Source of the DNA: Limnephilus marmoratus
Taxonomy: Eukaryota; Arthropoda; Insecta; Trichoptera; Limnephilidae
Assembly: GCA_917880885.1 (NCBI GenBank)
Contig: OU862917.1
Coordinates: forward strand, 30,864,104-30,928,103
Direction: 5' to 3'
Length of the DNA stretch: 64,000 bases
Position numbers and translations under genes: made by a program. Each line of letters starts with the position of its first letter. Within the stretch, counting starts at the first letter, position 1. Below are positions 11,741 to 23,093 of this stretch, piece after piece. A model generated the notes under the pieces. It was not told the DNA's origin. It saw only the letters and a list, made by a program, of their open reading frames with translations, and did not search any database.

Positions 11741-12055
11741 AAAAAAATAAACAAAAATTTTAACAAAACAAAAAAACGACTTAAAAAAATGCACTAGTTT
11801 AGGTGAGATGTGCTTGTGTCGCACGAGCGACTTGACGAGGCGAGAGGCGGGAGGGGAGCTGTCAAGTGAACACGCCGCCGGGCCAGGTACCTTTGCTGAC
11901 ACCGACTCCAAAAATAACAATCGTACCTACATATTGGTGAGTAGAAAAAGTAAATTGATTATTAAGTTGTAGAAGAATACGAAATTATTTTTTTACTTTT
12001 TAGTGCATTTTTTTAACTCGTTTTTTTGTTTTGTTAAAATTTTTGTTTATTTTTT
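11741..12055. repeat. Inverted repeat, arms of about 55 bp
   Basis: The left arm (about 11741-11796, A-rich, ending AAATGCACTAG) is nearly the exact reverse complement of the right arm (about 11998-12055). The roughly 200-bp loop is more GC-rich, with a GCGAGAGGCGGGAGGGGAG segment near 11840. No target duplication or protein is seen. Confidence 0.7.
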
Positions 12056-12159
12056 GATTTTTAGTGAGTCTGAAGTACACTAATTTGTCTGAATATGGGT
12101 AGATCTACTAAACGTGCTGCTCATATGAGACAGGCGTAATTTGACCATAACGATGTTAC

Positions 12160-12575
12160 GGTCAAATTAAGAGATTCGGCCGAGTATCGTTAATTTGCTC
12201 CTAAGAATGGAAGAGTTCCGTTACTTTGTCATGGATCCCATAATCAGAATCTAACCAAATTCTCTTCAAACTACCCTTGAAGTACATCCTTTCCAATAAA
12301 AAAAAAAATCATCGAAATCGGTTGGCGTGATATTAAGTTATTCGTCCATTTGTCGCGCACATATTAATGCAAATTTAAGACTTATAAGATTTTCTCATGG
12401 ATGCCATTGTCAGAACTAAAACAAATTAAAATGGGACCACACGAGAAGCACCAGCTTTCAAATAAAAAAAGAATCTTCAATATCGGTTCACCCAGTCAAA
12501 AGTTCTAAGGTAACAAACATAAAAAAAAAAAATTTAAAAAAATACCGACGAATTGAGAACCTCCTCCTCTTTGAA
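12160..12575. repeat. Interspersed repeat ending in GAGAACCTCCTCCTCTTT
   Basis: The sequence contains two degenerate half-units (ATCGAAATCGGTTGGC..., then TCAATATCGGTTCACCC...) and ends with CCGACGAATTGAGAACCTCC followed by a CTTTGAAGTGG motif. Ends of this kind are common as dispersed repeats in insects, including Lepidoptera. I cannot assign it to a LINE or DNA family from this copy alone. Confidence 0.4.
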
Positions 12576-13074
12576 GTGGTTTAAAAACATAAATATTCTC
12601 AATTTTTTTCTTCTTTTGGTTGAATGTCTGTATAACGGGAATTGAAGAATAAATGATATTATGTGAATAATAACAGAGTTGTTCCGGGCTGCAGTCTAAG
12701 GTCCTTTATCCACATGGATGTACACAACTTGTCGCGCATAGTGCTTACACATCGCTACTGAAATCACAAGACCCGCGTCGCCACCAACAGTGTTGAAATC
12801 TCGAAACGTCAAAACTAGAATACTTTTAAAACCTCGCTTTTAACCAAACAGTTGCTGTTGCTGTCATTGTATGTTTACGGTCATACGTTTACTATCATCA
12901 TTTGTTTACTGTGGTCTTCCTTGTGTACACACGTACTGCTCCAGTCCGTGTCTACCAAGACCGGCGTCGCGCACGAGTTTAAAAAATATCGTCAACCTGT
13001 CGCCTGTGTACGAATCACCGCGCATATGAATGGTAGTAGAAAGGAAGAATTTATTTTTTTCGTTAACTTCAGAC

Positions 13075-13330
13075 AAGGAAAATAATTTCCCTCAGGGCCT
13101 GTGTCATCTTTGAAGATGCCGTGTGGAGGGTCTTTTTGATGAGAGAAAGGAGCTTACATTGGCATTGAAGAGACCTATATTAGCGACCCTTTCTCATGTG
13201 ACAAATATCAAGCGTGTACATATGTGGAGTTGTGGAGGGTTTTTCTTGACGATACTTGTATCGTCGAGGATGGGATACTTGCTTATCCCTGTGAAACAAG
13301 GGCCCAAAGGGTGAAGATTACCCCGAGGAC
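13075..13330 (-). pseudogene. LINE (R1/Jockey-like) 3' end, minus-strand copy
   Basis: The reverse complement resembles the 3' end of the element at 20855-21250. Shared blocks are an AGACCCTCC segment, a GATGACACAGGCCCTGAG segment (13085-13100 region) and GAAATTATTTTCC. The coding part is too decayed to read as one frame. Confidence 0.5.
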
Positions 13331-13564
13331 ACCAGAAGAAGAAGATAATATTATTTCAATTTCGAAGAAAATAAATTGTTTCGAAAATGTTTATTATGTA
13401 CGTAACATTCAGTTGGATTCTCCTTAACACATATTTTTAAACACTCGCTTTATGACCCGGCTTCCCACGAGATTTTAATCGAAAAATGCTAAACAAACAG
13501 TGTAACATCTTGATTATTTACGTACACAGGATACTATGGAAACGAACATGCGTGCTGAAAACAC

Positions 13565-13690
13565 AGATGCGATCCAAAAATTGCAGGCAGGAAAAACGTC
13601 ACAAATTGAATGACGACAAAACTCACAGATCTAGAAATTGCAGACAGGAAAAGCTTCATAAATTGAACTACGCCAGAACTCACAGAACTA
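13565..13690. repeat. Tandem duplication, about 57-bp unit, two copies
   Basis: AAATTGCAG(G/A)CAGGAAAA followed by AAATTGAA and ACTCACAGA occurs twice with a spacing of 57 nt. The unit length is a multiple of three, so one frame stays open across it, but nothing else suggests a gene. Confidence 0.6.
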
Positions 13691-14423
13691 TAGATCTGCT
13701 TCAGAAAAAGCATTATCCTTTGTAGTCAAGATTAGCTACATTTCTATAAATGTTAGGGAACTTTTGAAAAACTATGGTCGTACGAGGAAAACAGCGCTGC
13801 AATAAAAAGGACTTTTTGCATAAATATAAGCCCTAGAAAAGCTACCGTAAAACAGATCTGAACAAAATCCCACTGAAATAAGTAGATGCGTTTCCCCGAA
13901 TTACATTTCATCTCCCCTTTAAAGAGGAATAACTAAAGACAAGGGAATAGAAATCCCCTAAAATATTCATAAACATGTACACTTCTCAAGGCAAAAGTCG
14001 CAATAAAAGGGACGCTAGGCGTAATGCTTGTTTTTACTCGTCTTTCTTGGGAGATGTAAAAACATAATTCTACGGGGACAAGGAGACAAAGCAATGAAAA
14101 AAAATCATCTTAGTAAAACTGCTATGCAGAAGTTATACTACTCGTTTATAAAAAATGAATTTGTGTTTAATTTTGTCACTCTGTTAAAACTGGGCTCTGC
14201 TTGACTTACGAACACATATTAATTCAACGCGACGACTTTTCTAATTCAAATTCAGGTTTCAGAGTGCCACGGCTCATGATGAAAAAAAATGAAATTGCGA
14301 GCTTCAAACAGTTCTCACGACAATGCTGCTGAAAGAGAAAAAAATACTTTGGAAACGTGAAAGTTCACCGTTTGGAAGTCACTTATGAAAATTTATGATG
14401 TTGATGAGAATATTACAATAATT

Positions 14424-15296
14424 GAGGAACGTTTCACAAAGAGAAATAATTACAAAAACTTTTGTTCTCGAGACTGTTTTAAGCGAATAATGAGTAAGAG
14501 TCAATATTTCATCATAATCTTTAAATGCTTATTCAATTAACTGTTAGACAATACTAATAATGAATAATAAGACAACTCAATACATTTGAGAAAAGCAATC
14601 TTTGTTTAAAGAGAAGTCGAAAATTGCAAATTTTGATAAGAAAGAAATACGTACACATTTTGTTTATTCTTTTGAAAAAAAAAAGTTTTTACGAAGCGAA
14701 ATATTTGTAACGTTCTGCAATAAAATAATTATTTAAAAAAATATATTATTTTACACAGTATCTATATACTCGTACATCTATAAAGTATATTTAAAAAAAA
14801 TACGTGAGTACACATCTGCCCTGATGATGGACACTGCAATGCTATCCGAAATGTTGGCTAAAGAAGGAGGTAGCGCAACACGGCATAAAACCCCAAAAAC
14901 GAATAACAAAAATACGTGAGTAATTAAACATTGATAAACACAATTAAACATTGATACACAGACAAAACTTCTTATAGGGAATCAGAAATAAAAGTTCTTT
15001 GATAATAACTGGGCGCCTACTCAAATAATATATTGAATTAAGAAAATAAAGACTCATTCACGTAACACAACTACCTACATAACTACCTAGTAAATTCACT
15101 TTTAGATAGATGGAGGTACGTAGATTTAGATCACTTTTTGAAAAATTATCATATTCCAGTACACATAAAGCAGGCAAATGTACTGATTCGTGAATATCTT
15201 AATTAGCCATGTCAAAGAGACTTAAATAGAGAAGATGAAATAAAAATAACAAAAAACCGTTTGGAGTAGATATTTCTCTTTGTGAAAACGCACCTT
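14424..15296. mobile_element. Non-autonomous TIR element, copy 1
   Basis: The left end reads GAGGAACGTTTCACAAAGAG and the right end is its approximate reverse complement (TTTGTGAAAACGCACCTT). A second copy with the same two ends and shared interior blocks lies at 37135-37964. No transposase frame is present, so this is a non-autonomous DNA transposon or long MITE. The copy has a short retroposed repeat inserted at 14811-14907. I could not settle the target duplication; AATT is present on both sides. Confidence 0.65.
14811..14907 (+). mobile_element. Short (97-bp) retroposed repeat with 15-bp target duplication
   Basis: The insert carries CCCTGATGATGGACACTGCA and ends near CGAATAAC. It is flanked by exact copies of AAAAATACGTGAGTA (14796-14810 and 14908-14922). 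A duplication of this length is typical of target-primed reverse transcription rather than cut-and-paste transposition. The same unit forms the palindrome at 3671-3884. It has no coding capacity, so it must have been mobilised in trans. Confidence 0.7.
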
Positions 15297-15765
15297 AATT
15301 CCGAAACACAACTTTCCTGACTTTAGAAAAACAAATAATCAAATACACAATCTTTATATTTCAAGACATTTTAATAAACTATTGATTAAAATACCAGTAT
15401 TATTTTGATATAATTAATAATATGAATTTTCTACCGCTCCAAATCAGTAGGATCTGGCATCCACATTAGAGGATTGTTATGGGGCTATGAAACCCTCTAT
15501 AAACTAAACAGTTAGGCAGAGTACTTTGCTAAGTGCTAAAAGTAGTTGGTTAGTAGTGGTCCTGTGGGCGCATTGTGGGTTCATGGGGCCAACAGGTGTT
15601 CGAGATGAGTGCTAGAGACTTAGAGAGAACAGACAGTGGAAATGCTGGAAGACCAAAGGCGACTTCGGTTATGCCGATGTCGTAATTCTCCCTGCCTTCA
15701 TCTTACATAATCCTTCCCCTCCCAACTTCCTTTAAGCTAATTAAATAAAAAACGAATAATGCGCA

Positions 15766-15843
15766 AGAGATCAATAAACTTCTCCCAACTGTTCAGAGCC
15801 AGTAAGAGATCAATAAACTTCTCCCAACTGTTTAGAGCCAGTG
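15766..15843. repeat. Tandem duplication, 39-bp unit
   Basis: AGAGATCAATAAACTTCTCC plus the rest of a 39-bp unit occurs twice in a row with one mismatch. The second half of each unit is the start of the minus-strand SINE family 1 fragment, so the duplication arose at the edge of that insertion. Confidence 0.7.
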
Positions 15844-15990
15844 GTACTATGCCATGCACAATTGTCGTATGTTTTTAGGTTGAAGAAAGTGGTAAGGAAA
15901 GGAGACGTGGTGGATGGATTCTGGCCATTTAGATCTGGTTACCAAATGCGATAACGCCATTTCAAGCTAATTATCGAATCTGAATGAAGG
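15780..15990 (-). mobile_element. SINE family 1 fragment
   Basis: Shared blocks with the full copy at 3003-3483, on the opposite strand, include CTCCCAACTG, GAGCCAGTG and AGATCTGGTTACCAAA, then GCCATTTCAAGC. The tRNA head and poly(A) are missing. Confidence 0.6.
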
Positions 15991-15999
15991 AAGTGTGAA

Positions 16000-17018
16000 A
16001 AGTGAACGAGAACATAATTAGAAAGTACCAGGACATTTAAATCTCTTTATAAAGTTACTAAATATGCCGTCACAAAGCTTTGAATCGAAATAGTGACCTA
16101 ATAGGCGTCTACATAAAGCTCTTTCATCCCGTTTCCATAAAGGTCGTCTGGTGTTGTTGCTGATAACTGCCCTAATTGTTTATCTGCTCAGGAAATAATT
16201 TTAACGTTTTATCAACTTCCACAGAAATTAGAAAAAAATACTAACTAGGCCACTGAAAATATTAAGTGATAGAAATGTGATCTTTACCATTTTGAAAAAA
16301 AAATACACGAGATCATAGAAAGATCACGAGATACACGAGATCGAGAGCCGTAGAAAGGCCAAATGAACTGTATTCGCCTCACGAAAGAATTTCGATATTT
16401 GAAAATGTTGACTTAAATTTTCAAACACTCCAAAAACACAATTCAATCGCGTTATAAGCGCGCTTGAAGTGATTATCAGTAAACGATGCTATAGAAAGTT
16501 GACCAATGACCATATGTATTTATACCTGCAGTATACTGACCTTACTTTGGGCACAAGCCACGCACACAGTACAATTCTATTAGCTTATCTGCACAATAGT
16601 ACCGCAGCATCCGTACCATGTGCGCCGAGAGATGTATAAAAAATAACGTTCTATTCACCGCCCCCCGCGGGGGTAAAGGATGATTTGTCACAGCCGCATA
16701 CATAGATTGCAATTTGCAATGTGAAACACCGCGTGGTGTGGGATGAATATGAAAATGCAATTGGCGCCACCACCCACCCACCCGCCCAACCCCTCTCCAG
16801 AACCTCCCTATGCATGCACCCGCTTACAGTATCGAACACGTGACGTGCATAGGGATGAGAGAAGCCTATTTTTAAAGAAAGGAAGCAGCGCGTTTAGGCT
16901 GCATGCGAGTTTTCAAGCATTGTCGGATAGAATTCATGAGGCTGGATTTGAATAGGAGAGAAATTTACTTGGGAGTGTGTGGTAGTGTAACTTTTCTATT
17001 GTTTTTTTTAGCTCGTTA
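16000..17018. other. No gene seen
   Basis: AT-rich sequence, except 16660-16830, which contains a C-rich patch (CACCCACCCACCCGCCC). Several short open frames overlap there on both strands; none resembles a known protein. Confidence 0.4.
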
Positions 17019-17020
17019 TA

Positions 17021-17962
17021 TTAGGTCCTTACATATGAAATTGGCGTTTTGCCGTACTGGCAACTTTGATCTGAAATATCTTCTCTTTGGTTAGGAATTC
17101 CAAATTCAAATTTATACAGCTATTTACTCATGTATTTGTGTTTCGAAAATTATATTTCATTTGTTTTTTCCTTAATTGTTTTTTTCCTTTGCGTCACTTA
17201 GTTTACAAAATGGAAAACTTGAAATATCGCGTTATTTACGAGTGCGAGTTCCACCGTAGCACCAGTGCTGCAGAAACGGCTCGAAGGATTAATGATGTGT
17301 ATGGCGACGGTGCCGCAAAAGAAAACATAGTGCGTTTTTGGTTCCAAAGTTTTCGTTCTGGAAATTTCGACCTGCAGAACAAGCCCCGTGGACGGCCGGA
17401 GACCAAAACAATGAAGAATTGAAGGCTATTGTGGAAGCGGATCCATCGCAAACCACGTCCGAGTTAGCTGCAGGCTGCGGCGTAAGTGATAAAACTATTT
17501 TAATCCACTTGAACAAATTGGGAAGGTGAACAAGCTTAAAAGGTGGGTACATCACGAATTGATTGAAGCAAATCAACAAACGCGCGTTAGAACGCTAGAC
17601 CACACACTGCACAACAGACGGCTATCAAATTAGAGGAGCTTCAATTGAAATGTCTAAGACATCCACGGTACTCTCCGGACCTTGCCCCAACAGATTACCA
17701 TTTATTTTTTTTGAAATTTGGATAACTTCTTGCAAGGGAAAAAATTCAACTCCGATGGGGCAGTCCAAACCGACGTTAAAGATTTTATTGATTCCCGTCC
17801 GAATGGCTTTTTTAGTAAAGGGATCGATGAACTACCTATGAGATGGCAAAATTGCATAGATAGCAATGGTACATATTTTGATTAAATAAATATATTATAT
17901 TATAAAAAATCGACTTTATGTTCCTCCCATACTAAACGCCAATTTCATATGTAAGGACCTAA
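17021..17962 (+). mobile_element. Internally deleted mariner (mori-type) with TIRs
   Basis: The 942-bp element has perfect 29-bp terminal inverted repeats (17021-17049 and 17934-17962, beginning TTAGGTCCTTACATATGAAA). A TA dinucleotide follows each end (17019-17020, 17963-17964), the standard mariner target duplication. A degraded transposase frame lies inside. Intact relatives are usually about 1.3 kb, so roughly 0.4 kb of the catalytic core has been lost. The intact TIRs mean it could still be moved by a transposase supplied elsewhere. Confidence 0.93.
17210..17845 (+). pseudogene. Mariner transposase remnant
   Basis: The ATG at 17210 opens the N-terminal DNA-binding region: a paired helix-turn-helix block, then WFQSFRSGNFDL and the GRPETK hinge. 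The frame is then broken near 17400, where reading continues in a second frame (EELKAIVEADPSQTTSELA... to about 17526), and shifts again into a WV.HEL block. After a deletion near 17597 the C-terminal part follows (LEELQLKCLRHPRYSPDLAP, then TDYHL). The third catalytic Asp (SPDLAP) remains, but the region with the first two is gone. The product cannot be active. The assignment to the mori-like group rests on recognised motifs, not on a tree. Confidence 0.9.
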
Positions 17963-18432
17963 TATTTTAGAGTGCGTTCAATATATTACCAAATATGGGA
18001 TGGGATCTTATTGTGAAAAAATTGATGAAAAAACATTATGATTAATATTGCATTTACCAAATTAAGGGACAATTTATTAAAAACTTTTGAAACCATATTC
18101 GTGTAACGGATATTTCATGGATTAGTTTTCACTCAGGATGTGATTATGTAAAACATTTTTTATTAAAAATCTGTGTTATTCTTACGTGTTTATCTACCCC
18201 AACGGTGAATATATTGAAGCAGATCTTATTAGGCTATAAAACATCACTTTTTTTTAAACTTAACCGTACTAGATATTTACCTACATACTATGCACATTAT
18301 GTGGTTATTGTTACTTCATACAAAAGAAATACTAAATAAATCGTACATTAATTAATATAACTGTGCCAATACACTGATCAAAAATATATGGAAGAGTAGG
18401 TACCTATTTGGACAATATAATATAATTTGTTA
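17963..18432. other. No gene seen
   Basis: AT-rich flank of the mariner; nothing recognisable. Confidence 0.4.
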
Positions 18433-18433
18433 A

Positions 18434-18545
18434 TACAGGGTATTACAAGAAGTACTCGACTTATTTAAACCAATGATTGCTGACATTATTTGGAGTAAAA
18501 AATGTAATGAAATTACAATAAACTTGTAGGTATATTTTTTCAGTT
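18434..18545 (-). repeat. TACAGGGTGT-class repeat, second copy
   Basis: TACAGGGTATTACAAGAAG near the start, followed by a segment whose reverse complement (ATTTTTTACTCCAAATAATG) matches 811-830. This places the element end on this side. Confidence 0.4.
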
Positions 18546-19429
18546 CCTTTCATAGGTTTTTCTTCAAACCAAACAAACAAATTTTTTTCCACCATTTTTT
18601 TTTCACTTATTAACATAACTATGGACTTGAGCAGAAATACAGAAAAGGTATATTGGATAGCTCACAAACAACAGTAGAAACAATAGGAGAAAAAACATAT
18701 TTCACGATAAATACATCCACGACGAGACAAAGGATGGAACAAAGAGTAAAGAAGGAATAGGCAATCGTCGATCAGACAGAAAAAAAGACAATTAATCATT
18801 TTTATTTAAAGAAATTACTATTATCGATCTCGGCCAAAGAAAGGAAGATCATTAGATACTTGGCCACAGATCCGATAAACAGCAAAGTTCGAAATAAATT
18901 TCATAAAATTAATTTGGAACAGGTAGTGCATATTAGAACAAGATTTGTATTAAACTCTTGTCAACCAAAAAATAGTTAAGTAATAAATGGACTCTTCGCC
19001 AACGTGTTGTCATTTTGTACTTCTCGAGACATTACCACTATGGATGCAATATGTACACTGGGACGGAAAGAAACTAATAGAAAGAAGACTAACCTAGTTT
19101 GCGAACTTCTATCAAAAGTTTAGCAGAGCTAAAAACATCTGCAAATAAAGATAGGAAAGAGAGAGAGAGAGAGAGAAAATCGCAATAAAGTATTGGCAAA
19201 GGTATAAAACTGAACTGTTTTGTCTTGGAATGTGTTTTGTGTTAAACGGAGCAATTTATTTAACAGGGAAGCACCTATCGGACGTAAAATTCGTTTAAGA
19301 AACACTCTTCCTTTGAATCAGAGAAAACTAACGTTAACTATACGTTCCTGTGTATATTTTTACCCCCTTTACAACCTGTGCAGATAAGTTTGTAGATCTG
19401 TACGAAACGTATGAACGCCAAGCGGGTAG
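18546..19429. other. No gene seen; short GA microsatellite
   Basis: An uninterrupted (GA)n run occurs at about 19158-19177. The remainder is AT-rich, with no gene recognised. Confidence 0.4.
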
Positions 19430-19439
19430 CGGGAAATTT

Positions 19440-20010
19440 TTTTAAGTGAAAACTTCTTTAGAACCGTTGTGATTTGAAACTCGATGAAATGAATACTAAA
19501 AAGGAATTAACACATACATAAAAAAGGAATAAACACATACATAAAAAGGAATAAACACATACATCGTTAGGGATTAGCCTGCAAGCGAATGAGATAGCAA
19601 TAACATATTTATTTATTTCACGTGCACTCTGTTCCAATATAATACGATAAACCCACGGTCCCACGCAAGTCTCCTTTGTTTTAGTGGTATAAAGCACCTG
19701 ACGAACCTCTGCAGACATTTCGAAGAATCGAATCGATCAAATCCAACGAAATCCAAGATTTTTTTTAATTGTAAAATCAATATCCAAACTTCACACCACT
19801 TTAAAATGAGCAAAAGAATGCGACCTCTAGCTACTCCGAAGAAAACACCAATAAGATGACCAAATGTACAGGAAAAATTGCACTGGAATTCGACGACAAA
19901 AATATGGAAAAGATCATCCTAACATTGATAAAAAAAAGTGCTTCGTAGTCTCCCCACTCTTGTCTACTTTAATTTTCTGAAGGCTTCACTTCTATCGCGT
20001 GTGAATTGCA
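19440..20010. repeat. Interspersed repeat, copy 2, with 23-bp minisatellite
   Basis: Its ends match the repeat at 9365-9740. Inside, an AACACATACATAAAAAGGAAT unit of about 22-24 bp is repeated about three times (19505-19565). The rest of the extra length is presumably an insertion. No protein is recognised. Confidence 0.5.
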
Positions 20011-20854
20011 TACTCTGATTTTTTTAATATCTTGAAAGGGCAAAGAATGTAATTATATTTTATAATACAGGTCGCACAATTAAGAGTTGATACGAAAAGT
20101 GAACATCTACATACGTTCCAGGCATGAGAAACAGTTTTTATCTAAACCTAACGAGTGTAGGTATACGACAATTGAATTTCAACATTCGAAAAGTTTTGAC
20201 TGTGCTTCCTTTTAATCATATTTATATTATAAAAAATGTTTTTTTTTTAATAATATAAATATTATACCAACTCCTTATAATGAAGTTAAAAACTGGTTAT
20301 TAATAAAAACTCGATAACTTTGAATAAATAACTTATCTCTAATAAAGTTATGCAAAGATCGCACGGCCAAACAAAAACAAATATTAAATCATTTTATGCT
20401 TCCAAGACTACTTTTCCAAGAGATGAACATCAAACAACGGCAAAACTGAATCAGACGAAGACGCAATATTTAATTTCACGCACCAAGGCCGCAGCTTGCT
20501 ATATAAATAATATATGAGATAATAAATACAAACCCGACCGAGAATCTCCGGAGATGAAAATTTCTATCATTCAAATTTTATTCTAAACTTTTACCTCGAG
20601 AAAGCTCGATGATGGCGAAAAGTTTCGGAAGCCGCAGAAAATCTCTTTCAATGAAAGAAAACATGAATGGTGTGATTTTGAGAGATATTGTATTTCATTG
20701 GATTAAAGCAGTGTTTCTCAAAGTTATTTTTTTAAATTTACGGCTTATCAAATCATGAAATATTTCGTTTTACAAACACCTCTTCATGGTCTTGAACCCC
20801 AAAATTCCAGGAAAAAACCCTTCATTCTGTGCAAAAACGGTCCATTTGATTGAT
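20011..20854. other. No gene seen
   Basis: AT-rich, with no recognisable coding or RNA feature. Confidence 0.4.
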
Positions 20855-21250
20855 TTCCCTATCTTAACAAGCGGATTGCAATCTTTAGAGCACAGGCGTC
20901 AGTTAGGTATGCCTTGTTCCACCGGTATTACAATAAAAGATGCTCCGATGACCTAGAACTAGTGTCATTGATCCCTTCGCCACCTGTGTACAGTCAGGAA
21001 ACACGCCAAACGCGCACCCAACATATATGAACACGGTTGACATTTGTCACAAAGAGAACGGGTCGCTTCTACGACTCGTTCTTGAGTTCAACAGCTCGGA
21101 TGTGGAATGATTTGTCGGTCTCTGTGTTTCCTCATTCCTAGAACATGGGTTTCTTCAAGACCAATCAATGTTCACTCCTTCCTCTCCTCACAAAGACCCT
21201 CCAAGATGATATAGGCCCTGAGAGAAATTATTTTCCACAGAGCCTCCCGT
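20855..21250 (+). pseudogene. LINE (R1/Jockey-like) reverse transcriptase C-terminus
   Basis: Readable pieces appear in shifting frames: an LEHRRQ motif, then FHRYYNKRCSDDLELVSLIP (about 20918-20977), then RFYDSFLSSTARMWNDL (about 21067-21117). This order is the familiar C-terminal signature of insect non-LTR elements (LEHRR, FHRYY, FxxRTAxxWN). At least two frame changes and a TAG stop interrupt it. The 3' end has the AGACCCTCC and AGGCCCTGAG blocks also seen at 13.1 and 21.6 kb. Confidence 0.7.
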
Positions 21251-21359
21251 TGGGAGTTAATGTAAAAAAAAGTATATAGGTATTGTCTCAATTTTGCGAA
21301 AATATGTTTAAATTTTAAGGACAAATATTTGTAATTGAAACGTCAATACCAAAGTGGTT

Positions 21360-21660
21360 CATAGGGTGAGGTTTGTCCAGGTCTTGGCTGCCGGACTACC
21401 AAGTGGTTGCCAGCAGGATCGAGAGAGGTAGATTGAGGGAGAGTTTGACATCTGCTGCCGGACTTATTCGACCCATCGTCTTGCAACCCACTGGTCCTTC
21501 ACTCCTGGTCACACTGACCTCCAGATTCTTACCCACCCTCATACTTTTTTCAATCCCAGAACTTCCTCTACTTCCTTTTTCTTAAATTTCCTTCACACGG
21601 CATCCAAAGATGACAAGAGCCCCCAGGAAAATTATCTTCTCCAGGGCCGCCTATGTGGTG
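21360..21660 (+). pseudogene. Second, more decayed copy of the same LINE 3' end
   Basis: It shares the terminal block with the preceding copy (CACACGGCATCCAAAGATGA, then AGGAAAATTATCTTCTCC, then TTAATGTAA). The coding part is only weakly similar. It lies about 100 bp downstream in the same orientation. Confidence 0.5.
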
Positions 21661-21715
21661 TTAATGTAATAAAATGGATCTTTGAAATACCCATGAACTA
21701 TTAGTATGTACATTA

Positions 21716-21763
21716 GGGCCTAGCAGCAAAAACCTGTGGAGCGGGTTTTTAACTGCTAGGCCC
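21716..21763. repeat. Strong 48-nt hairpin
   Basis: GGGCCTAGCAG (21716-21726) pairs perfectly with CTGCTAGGCCC (21753-21763). An inner AAAAACC/GGGTTTTT stem closes a short loop. It is the most stable small hairpin I noticed in the window. It is not followed by a gene I can recognise. Confidence 0.7.
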
Positions 21764-22149
21764 TGCGGGCGGCCTTTGCTTCGGCTTCGCCCAATTTGGG
21801 TAGGTAACCATTTTATAAATCCGATAAGAACTGATTCCCAAAATAGCCAGTTCCTCGGATCCACTGTGATCCAGTGACAGCTAGTCACCGAGTTAAAGTA
21901 ACCGTGACAGGCAATGACGCGGTATGTAATCTCTCCATATCCGGAAAGATACTTAAATTCTATAAATCCGTAGTAGTTATACATTGGGAAGAAACGTCCA
22001 GCTGCTGGCGGAAATAGCGACATCTTGTGTCAAATTCTTGAATTAGAAACCGAAATATAACAGTAGGTTTGTGTGAAATTCCACGTACCCAGGCGCGGCG
22101 TATAGCGTGGCGTCCGACATGCAGTCGTAACTGGCTTCTGAAATTCAAC

Positions 22150-23093
22150 CACGCAGATGCTAAGGTAATAATACTGTTCGATAATGAATTATTAGACCCC
22201 AGCTGGTTGCGTAATATGGTTTTATCTGCACGTTTAGGTATGTTTTAAAATGGTATTTTAAAATTAGTCGTCCTAATTAAATGTTTTCCTTTAAAATATG
22301 TTAAACTAAAACACTTAAACAGGGTGAAGTTATGTAGAACCCTGTCCAACCAAAGTGACGAAATGCTACGAATTTCTATGTCAAATAGAGATTCATTTTA
22401 CTAAAAGGGGTTGGATCTCTAATTTAAGTAACATAATTTCTGTTTAAATCCTATGTTATTAAACAATGTGGCTTACATCTACACTTTAAACCCATAAGTC
22501 AATTGTCATACCAACATCTTCCCTAGACATACTGTTTGTTTACATACGCACTTCACACCTCATAAATTATTTCTTAAGCGTATTCTAAAATAGACCATTT
22601 AGAAATAAACAAAGTAGATGGTAGAAGACTATTTCATAATGTGTGAAGGGTTTCCTAGGGGAGGTGGCGGGTTGATAATTTGTTGGGTATTTGTAAGTTT
22701 GTAGGGTTTGTGGCGAAGAAGGAAACGGAGTTAGTGATAGAGGAGAAAGAATAAAAGTCGTGCATTTATCTCCGGGTGCAGAGAGATGTATGGCTTTGTA
22801 AGTCGGAGATCAGAGGCGGATTAGCGGAGACGGGCAATAGATTAAGGGAGAAATTCCCACAAGGAACTAAGGAGTAAAACATATATTTTGAATGTCGGCT
22901 AAATTATGTTGGATCTCGTTCAATCGTAAAAGTACTTTGAACAAATGTTCTTTTTAGATTTAGACGAGTTTACTTAAAAAAAAGAATGATAATAAAATGA
23001 TTAAAAATATATCGTTAACACCAATGTATTAAAACGGGGGTTTACATAATAACACTAAACTAGAAAGCTATATTTGAAAATTATATCAATTAC
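22150..23093. other. No gene seen
   Basis: AT-rich, with no recognised feature. The open frames on the minus strand between 21661 and 22148 resemble no family I know. Confidence 0.4.

Noticed and set aside
21661..22148. Minus-strand frames of 120 and 62 codons
   Set aside because: No recognisable motif, no introns or signals nearby, and composition like translated non-coding DNA.
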